Of a stretch of DNA of 64,000 nucleotides, positions 57,232 to 64,000 are shown one piece after another. The notes beneath the pieces were generated by a model. It made no database searches and was not told the DNA's origin. It saw only the letters and a program-made list of their open reading frames with translations. This stretch comes from Lepidodermella squamata (lineage: Eukaryota; Gastrotricha), in assembly GCA_047495785.1 (NCBI GenBank), contig JBLDXI010000031.1, positions 930,001-994,000 on the forward strand. The letters are read 5' to 3'. The translations under genes were made by a program, and so were the position numbers. The stretch's first letter is position 1, and each line of letters starts with the position of its first letter.

Positions 57232-60200
57232 TTATGCGTGGCTAGAAGCGTCGCGGGATGGCGTCTCCTTGATCCACCTCAAAATCCACGCCGTTTCAAC
57301 CTCACGAGCCGCTTTGCAGGCCGGCGTGTCGTCCTTGTTCGCTGCCCTCAGTTCCAAATGATGCGCCCCATCGGGAATGATAACCACCGGCTGGTAGGGT
57401 GACAGCGATTTCAGGACACCGCCCGCACTCCACGGGTCTAGGAGGCCGTTGGAGAACACGATATTCGACGCGGCCTGAATGTTCTTGCCCCAGTACGACA
57501 CTTCGGTCCAGTTCAGATTCGGCCGAACGCCGTAGTACTTGGTCGCGCATTGGTTCGCGAATTCGTCGTCAGACCACGGTTCAGGCTCGAACATATCGTT
57601 AACGCCTGTGTTGCAGAATGGAATCGTCATTTCGGTGCATGTCTGGAATTCCCAGCCATGCGTATCAAGGTCAGCTGTCTAAAAAAAGAAGGAACAAATG
57701 AAATATAAATGTCGAACAATTTTGGCAAATTTAAATTGTCAAGCTTTGAAATTGAAAAAACCCAGGTTCCAAATCGAAAATCCAGTCGAAAAATATGAAA
57801 TTTGTTCCACTTTTTAAACACTAGAAGACGAAAACTGTCATTGAGACGATAAATTTTCCGTTTTAACGCGATTTAATAAATTCTGATGCCACAAAAATCA
57901 TTCTCTTCAAAAAATTATGAATAAATTTCTACAATAAGTAAAATTTACCTCACTGCCTGGTGGCGCAATGTCGAAGCATTTGCCAGCTTGCCCAGTGTAG
58001 TTGTAGTAGATGTTGATGGATTCACGAATGCCGAGCAAGAGTGCGTCCTGGTCGGCCGTCAAATCGCTGTTCATATTGCCGGCCTTGCACATCTCGCGAA
58101 TCGGCCATGGCGGCAGCGGGGCAAGAAAATCGGTCCCGTACGGGTAGTTGACCTAAAAAGGTATAGCAAAGGCGATAAATATCTATCCATTCACTTGAAA
58201 AATAAAGGTGGATATTATAGGAGGATAATATAAATTATGCTCGCCAGGCTATCGATTTCGTTATACGTTCACGTCACGAAACACGAAACAGATGTAGAAA
58301 TGACGCGATGAAGGTAACTAATAATGATTCATTTTGATGAATCACGAAAGATGAATCATCAATTGGATGAATTGAATCAGAAAATAAGTCCGAAATTGTA
58401 ACAACTTATATGGGCTATATGGGCAAAACTACCAAGATTGAGCCTAATTACTGGAAAATGAAAATTTTCCTTCTGTCCTATTAGAAAAATTCTACTAATT
58501 TGCTCTCTGATCTCTCGAGTATTCCTTCTTGCGAAATCACTCTTACTTCAAGTGAAAAGTGGGGTTTGGCGGAGAACCAACAAATACGGTCTTCTCAGAC
58601 ATGACGAGGCATACTATATCGCTAACATGGTAACTACAAGTAAGATGAGCAATCATAAAAAGATAAATTCCTGCAAGCATCAAGCCGAGCACTCCCGCTT
58701 GACATCAATACACTACCACAACTTCCTAACAACCCAAATACCAGAATGCTTATGTTCTTTACCCTTTGGTTTTTGTGCGATTGGTAATTGTCAGTCGGAA
58801 CCCTTCATCGGAGTGCTGCGGTTTCTCGGCCCGATGAATCCCCTCGGATATGACATGAAGCATGAATTTGCCAAAAACTTCACGTTTTGTGACAACGGAA
58901 AGCCTCAGCTCGGAGAGCTTTTTTCAACTCGAAAGAAATTTATGAAAACTTGCATCTCGGGGACGTTTATCAAGTCTAAATTCACAAGCCCAGGAAAGGT
59001 CACAAACTGAAACATTTTAAGAAGGAGGCGGACAAGCGAGCCATTTCGCAAATAATGAAGTGAGCAATGATATGACGAAGTAGTGTTTTTCTAATATGTG
59101 TTATATAGGCGGAACTGGACTGAATTTGTGAATCGCAGGGCTGTTCACGTTTGTTTTGACCACTACCTACACTTCGATGAAAGTGGTTACCTTTCAATTT
59201 GATCAAGCATCCAAACCTCACATTTATTTCCCCAGGTGAGCCCGCTGGCCTTTCATGGCCGTGCTGACAAGTTTATTTAACTGCCGGATCCTGAGCCGAG
59301 AGGCAGAAGAGCGTCTAGTTTAGGCGACGCCTCTAATGGCATGATGTCAGATGATTATTTCATTGCGCGACTAAACTTTTAGTGATGAGATATCTACCTG
59401 ATGATCGGTCGGCTACCTATCATTGGCGCTGGTGTCATTCGACCAGTCAGGTTTAGATGTTCCGAAAGCCATTCCTCCTAAAATCGAAACTCCCAAGTCT
59501 AGATGTGTTCTCATTCAAACTCAAAGAGCAATCAAATCTTCCTTAAAAATGACTATTCCTTTATATTTTGTATCTGTAATGTCTGAACAGCAGCAATTGT
59601 TATTCGAGACCGGTCTTCAAAGTTTACATGTTCTAATATTTCCCACGTAGCTCTTATTCTTGACTGTACAGATGTTCCGGGCGATCAGCCTCGCCGCGAC
59701 CGTATACTCCGGCGTGAAATTTATTCTTCTTATCGTGGAACTACTACTCTTATAGTCTCAAGTCTCAAGTCTTAAATGCACAATCTAGAGCGGATTGTTT
59801 GAGTATGTCGCTTTAACCTTTGGTTTCTGCAATGCCCCAGCAAACCTGGTCTGATTTGGACTGATTTTTCTTTTGGTTCTTCTCAATGATACCACTCTGT
59901 CGGTGATCACTTGTTCCCTTTCGTTCCTATGCCAGTAACACATGGGCAAGACTGTCTTTCCGGCTTATTTTCGAAAGGGCTGTTTGCATGAATGTTGCCG
60001 ATGATCGCGAGAGAGTGCCGAGGGAAACTTTCTTCACTGCCACCAACAGACCGCTTCCAGAGTACCTCGTGACGTGATTGACGAGACTACTACGACAAAA
60101 AACGTCAAGAAGCGCGAGTGAAAGGGCGAGTGAAATGATTAAAAACAATGATTTTGCGCATGAATTTCTTGTGCAGCTGTTACTCACGCAACAATACGCG

Positions 60201-63200
60201 CACGCCACGCCGTGCTCGCTATTAAAACGCACACAAACACGCACTCATAACAACTTTCGATGGTTTTCAAATGCGAGTTTTTGCGATCATTTTTTATTTT
60301 GAAAATGGGGAAATCTGCTCCCGTGGTCCCAACAGTGCCGAAGGTAGATTATTCTCTTTTAAAATTAAAAAAGCTTATCTTTATTTATTTCCCAGCATGG
60401 CACAAGGCGTTTCAGCGGTGCTTGGATCGGGTTCACCCTGACCTGTACTCGCTGCTCGAGGCACTGCGTGAAGAACAAGACGAAATCCAGACATGCTTCT
60501 CATCTTTTAGCGTCTCTTCCGCAACCGATGCAGATCGGGCTACTATTTTTGCTAAAGCCCTCTATATTATGAAGTTTGCTCGGGAGGCAAAACCCACACC
60601 TGAACAAGATTCCGCTTAATTTCCATCACTTATATCTTTCTGGGGCCCTTTTTCATTTGGTAAATTAAACAGGTTCGGATAGGAGGGCCACGGCCAACAC
60701 AACTTGTTTACGGCATAATTTTCAACTTTGCAAACCAACCAAAATGAATTACGAGTCCTCGCTCACTTCAGATTCTGAACTTTAAAATTAAAGAATTTGC
60801 AACAATTCTTACCATAGCTACAGTTGCGAAGGCGTTCGAAATGTAGTCTTTCAGGCTCTTGACATCCGTAATAGTTTCGTTGCAAGTTCCGAGCAGTTGC
60901 GCGAGTTTTTTCGCGCCATCGTCAGTTTTCGCGAGATTGTTGATGATGTCCCAGCTGGATCGGATGTTCTTACGGCAATTATCACTGCCGTATTTGACGA
61001 AATCTTGCGTGACAACGCGAGCGTACGAATCACAAGGCCATGTGAACGACCAAATCGGAGCCGAACTAGCAATTGCTCCTAAAATAGAAGCAAATAATTG
61101 ATGATGAAATTCGAATAAATTAGTAATAAAACTAGATTCAGGTCGATTTCTGCCACAAAATACCAATAATTTCTAAATTACAAATTTTTCGAATTCTTGA
61201 AATTATGACACCCTTACTGAGGAAAAGCGAAGAGAAAACATGGACGAACAGGCCGATGAAAATGAGACCTCTGTTCCAGATTTTGTGTTAATTGCTTATC
61301 GTTCTCTATGACTCAGATTCATTTACGTTCGGCAGATAATTTAACTTCATTTTGTGATTATTTCTCCTTCGGCTGCTCAGGGAAATTAATACGACCGGTA
61401 CATTATCTATGAAACATCGGTAAGTTCATGCTAGATTGGACGCAACTCAAGTCTTTCGTGTCAAATAAAGCATTTTCTGGAAAGTAAAGATGCAATAAAA
61501 GCGAGCGCAGTTGAGGAATGCTAGCTGCTTGTTGGCGCGTCGTCGCGCTCATACGCTAGCCTGGAGGGCTTGCATTACGCAATTCAAGCAACTCTCGGAG
61601 TCCATCCACAATTCTTCCTGTTCGTAGAACGGCTTCGCAAAGAAGGCAGCAGGGCTGCTCACACAATGGCTCTATTCAGATCTGGCTCTCAGGTTCAGCA
61701 GCAATAACAGCTCAAGTTGATAAGGAGTCTCATTTCGATCTGGCCGCTAAGGCACAAATCGCGGAAGGACAAGTTTTCGACCGGACACGGAGCTTATGCG
61801 GATTTTTCTCGGCGGGCTATGTAACAGGGTATGCAATTACTGCCCAGATGAAGCAACCTAGGTTACCTCCGACTATCGGGGCGATCGATGGAGCTCATAA
61901 ATCAATCAAGGCTCCTGCAAACAACCCAGTCGCATGCAAATGCTTCCAAAGCATAATTTTTCTGGCGACCTGCGATGACAAAAAAAAGTTCATTGATATA
62001 TTGTGCGAGCACCCATGTAGTGTTCCTGGCAGCCGAGTGTTTCGTGAATTGCCTTTTTTCGATGCCATGCAATCAAATGGATATGATCTGTATTATTTCG
62101 GCGATTATTTCGGCTGAGGCGCCCGAAGATGAATGACACGCCTGCTGGCAATCATTCTTTATGCTCTATGGTTGTTACATGCCCAACGATGCCCGCCATG
62201 GTAGTACTTCCTGAAATAATCCCTATTCTCACGCTTGAAGGTGATTTCGTCTATTGGCAGGGTGCAGGGTGCTTTTGTTGATTGCTTAATGCAAACCATT
62301 ATGGCCAAACATTTGACTCAGGACTCGTTTACTACAGGTGGCAATGACACGAAGAATGCCTGGGACAATCGTGATTCATCGGTAAAGTTACTGTTGCTTC
62401 ATCAACTGGAGCCCGAGCTCCATCATCTCATTACACCCAATAATACGGCTAAGGGTAGGTGGGAGGCGTTGAAAGCATATTTCGACACCCAATCCATTGC
62501 CCGGAAGTACCGTGCAATAGAGTCTCTATAGACGATACAGATGGGACATCTTACTCCGGAGGGACAAGTCTGAGCTTTCACTAAGTCCGTTGAGGCTTCA
62601 ACGAAGGCCGGATGCACCACGGACGATTTTACCATGTCTTGTATTTTCTTGCGAGGCTTGCCCGGTATCTACACCCAATTCAGAAACGGTCAGCTTAAGC
62701 AAACGTCTTTGACGCTAACAACCGTCCGGACGGAGACGAGTCATCGTCCCCCGCTCTGGCGAACGTGACGCTTTTACAAGGTACTGCCTCCGCCCCAAGG
62801 CGCGATAAGAACAGGCAGGTACCGAGGAGAATTGCTCACAGCGCGCGCAAGGACTCAAGACCACCTTGTAGTAAGTGCGCAGAGAGTGGAGAGACCACCT
62901 ACAACTGCTACAAGCACCGCCGCGAGGCAGTTACCTGCATTTGTTTTAAGAGGCAAGGCATACTCAAACGGATTAGCGCCCTACGCATGGGTCCGGTTAA
63001 AATGTTCCGCCCAATTAAATTTTCTGATTAAAATCGATAAAAGCAAGAATAAGTTTGGTTCTTATCTGATCGATGGGACTTCAAAGAATTCAACTTGAAT
63101 CATTAGGCAACTCGAGCACAAATTATCCTTATAATATTATTAACTAGTTCAACTAGAACTACACCCTGGAATATGTTTCGAAAACAAAAAACTAATCGGC

Positions 63201-64000
63201 TATACGGCTGATCTGGTCAATGACTAGCACGCATGAATCGCATTGCAAATACGTTCGCCCTCAATGGAACGGTTGTACAAGTTCAGGCATTGACTGACTC
63301 GATGATAGCAGGCACACGCGTACCTGCCCATCGGCGAGTATTCGCACGGGTCAGCTTCGGGCGAATTAAGAAATATTAAGAAAAAATTTCAGATTATATG
63401 CCAAATAGGCAGTTGAACAACATTGTTCCTCATTTATACCAGTTAATTTTCATGCTGATTCACGGTTAACTTATAATGAAGTTTTTTGCCACTTTTCCTT
63501 AATTAAATCATTAATTAGTTAAATCTGCCGATTTAGATTATTTAAAATTAATTAAAACAGAAAATTAATTAATTTCTCAATTTCACATTAGAAATTCAGA
63601 ATCTTACCATCGACAACATCCGGGTATTTCATACGCATCCAAGACGCCAACATGCCGCCATAGCTGCCCCCGAAAACGATGACCTTCGAATTTTCCGCCC
63701 CGTCCCAGTTCGCCTTGATGTACCGAATCAGCATAGCGTAGTCGGCCATGGCCTGGTCCGCCGAAAAATACGCCAAATTAGCCCGGCTCGCATACGCATC
63801 CTTGCCGAACGGCTTCGAATCGCCGTAGTAGCGATGCTCAGCAAAGACAACCAGACCGCCGAGAACAGGCGCCAAGTCCCACAATTGACCGGAATTTTCG
63901 ACAAACAACTCGATAGCACCTTCATTTCCGGCGTAGAACAGGATTGGTCCGCCCTTTTTCCAGTCTTTCATCGAATACAACACCTTCTGCGAGTAGGTTG
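57232..64000 (-). CDS. PRCP: Lysosomal Pro-X carboxypeptidase-like serine peptidase (S28), 5' end off right edge
   Basis: Cleaves a C-terminal residue after proline; expected in lysosomes or secreted. Exons seen: 64000-63608 (partial), 61078-60813, 58152-57949, 57678-57232, all in frame. Family blocks: GGPILFYAGNEGAIELFVEN, VFAEHRYYGDSKPFG, the nucleophile motif VIVFGGSYGGMLASWMRMKY, GAIASSAPIWSFTWPCDSYA, VNYPYGTDFLAPLPPWPIRE, TEMTIPFCNTGVNDMFEPEP, the Asp motif IVFSNGLLDPWSAGG and the His motif IPDGAHHLELRAANKDD. The catalytic triad Ser/Asp/His is complete. The signal peptide and first exons lie beyond the window. Two introns of about 2.5 kb each are packed with transposon remnants. DPP2 is the alternative family member; the match to Pro-X carboxypeptidase is closer. 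Confidence 0.94.
58552..59010 (+). other. Unassigned 152-codon frame in carboxypeptidase intron
   Basis: Frame beginning MKSGVWRRTNKYGLLRHDEA, with a block CSLPFGFCAIGNCQSEPFIG and VLRFLGPMNPLGYDMKHEF. No family recognised. Its place among transposon debris, antisense to the host gene, suggests an element protein rather than a host gene. Confidence 0.25.
59423..59860 (+). mobile_element. Trace of a gypsy-like reverse transcriptase
   Basis: EYVALTFGFCNAPANL at 59801-59848 matches the FGLCNAPATFQ block of Ty3/gypsy reverse transcriptases. The preceding frame (IPPKIETPKSRCVLIQTQRA) may be upstream pol sequence. Heavily decayed, inside a carboxypeptidase intron. Confidence 0.35.
60260..60619 (+). 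mobile_element. MULE-type transposase C-terminal trace 1
   Basis: AWHKAFQRCLDRVHPDLYSL and LLEALREEQDEIQTCFSS match the WH...HP...L..EQ region found after the catalytic core of MULE/FLYWCH-type transposases. The catalytic core itself was not found. Confidence 0.45.
61561..61707 (+). mobile_element. MULE-type transposase C-terminal trace 2
   Basis: LEGLHYAIQATLGVHPQFFL and FVERLRKEGSRAAHTMALFR follow the same HP...L+.E pattern as the trace at 60260-60619. It lies in the next carboxypeptidase intron. Confidence 0.35.
61848..62117 (+). mobile_element. PIF/Harbinger transposase fragment
   Basis: PPTIGAIDGAHKSIKAPANN carries the first catalytic Asp block (GAIDGTHI.IKAP in the family). It is followed by FQSIIFLATCDDKKKFIDIL and VPGSRVFRELPFFDAM, the PGSxxDSRVF block with its Asp lost. 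This is the DDE_4 core only, about 90 codons, and is dead. Confidence 0.65.
62235..63030 (+). mobile_element. Copia-like retrotransposon gag remnant
   Basis: WDNRDSSVKLLLLHQLEPEL and WEALKAYFDTQSIARKYRAI, then (other frame) KSVEASTKAGCTTDDFTMSC and IFLRGLPGIYTQFRN, follow the order of Ty1/copia gag. A zinc-knuckle-like CSKCAESGETTYNC follows at about 62.87 kb. Stops and frameshifts break it. No pol or LTRs were seen. Confidence 0.6.

Noticed and set aside
1-64000. CRISPR array, rRNA operon or prokaryotic operon structure
   Set aside because: No regularly spaced repeats, no rRNA sequence, and genes with spliceosomal introns throughout.

Overview
The window looks like nuclear DNA of an invertebrate animal. 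Genes are split by many short GT-AG introns (often about 35-60 bp, with TTTTCAG-type acceptors), and the families are metazoan: alpha-1,6-fucosyltransferase, ferroportin, Venus-flytrap receptor kinases, LITAF-domain proteins and LamG-like secreted proteins. I cannot name the species. Receptors pairing a Venus flytrap with a tyrosine kinase are, as I recall, known from many invertebrates but not vertebrates. Exon boundaries below were read by eye, using splice consensus and frame continuity. All intact genes keep their frame across every proposed junction.

Layout, left to right. 1-2.3 kb (-): the 5' part of a large type II membrane protein that runs off the left edge. 5.1-7.7 kb (-): FUT8. 9.2-11.7 kb (+): a TBC-like coiled-coil protein, followed after 216 bp by VPS16 (11.9-17.0 kb, +), a HOPS/CORVET tethering subunit. 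17.7 kb: tRNA-Ile(UAU) with intron. 18.0-22.2 kb (-): a receptor tyrosine kinase that is probably dead, with a hAT element in an exon and a frameshift in the kinase domain. 23.7-26.8 kb (+): a Venus kinase receptor with several frame breaks. 27.3-29.4 kb (+): an intact kinase-less Venus-flytrap membrane protein. 31.8-33.3 kb: a CACTA-like transposon with nested insertions. 33.8-36.1 kb (-): a small coiled-coil gene and a secreted LamG-like protein meeting at a perfect 34-bp palindrome.

36.3-41.6 kb (-) is a tandem array of four LITAF-domain genes, all with the same three-exon layout and an identical 38-nt middle exon. A second tRNA-Ile(UAU) and a 68-aa secreted peptide gene lie inside the array. 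42.8-47.8 and 49.1-51.3 kb (-) are two divergent ferroportins; a LicD-like fragment with a 208-bp tandem duplication sits in the big intron of the first. 52.4-56.8 kb (-) is ELAC2-type tRNase Z, with a tyrosine-recombinase-like remnant in an intron. 57.2 kb to the right edge (-) is a lysosomal Pro-X carboxypeptidase (family S28), whose two long introns hold remains of MULE, PIF/Harbinger, copia-like and gypsy-like elements.

The main themes are housekeeping and secretory/lysosomal genes that are intact, a receptor cluster in which both kinase-bearing members are decayed while the kinase-less member is intact, and a rich recent mobile-element load. This includes a ~0.95-kb non-autonomous element present twice with near identity in introns of two genes, and two hAT MITEs with 8-bp target duplications.
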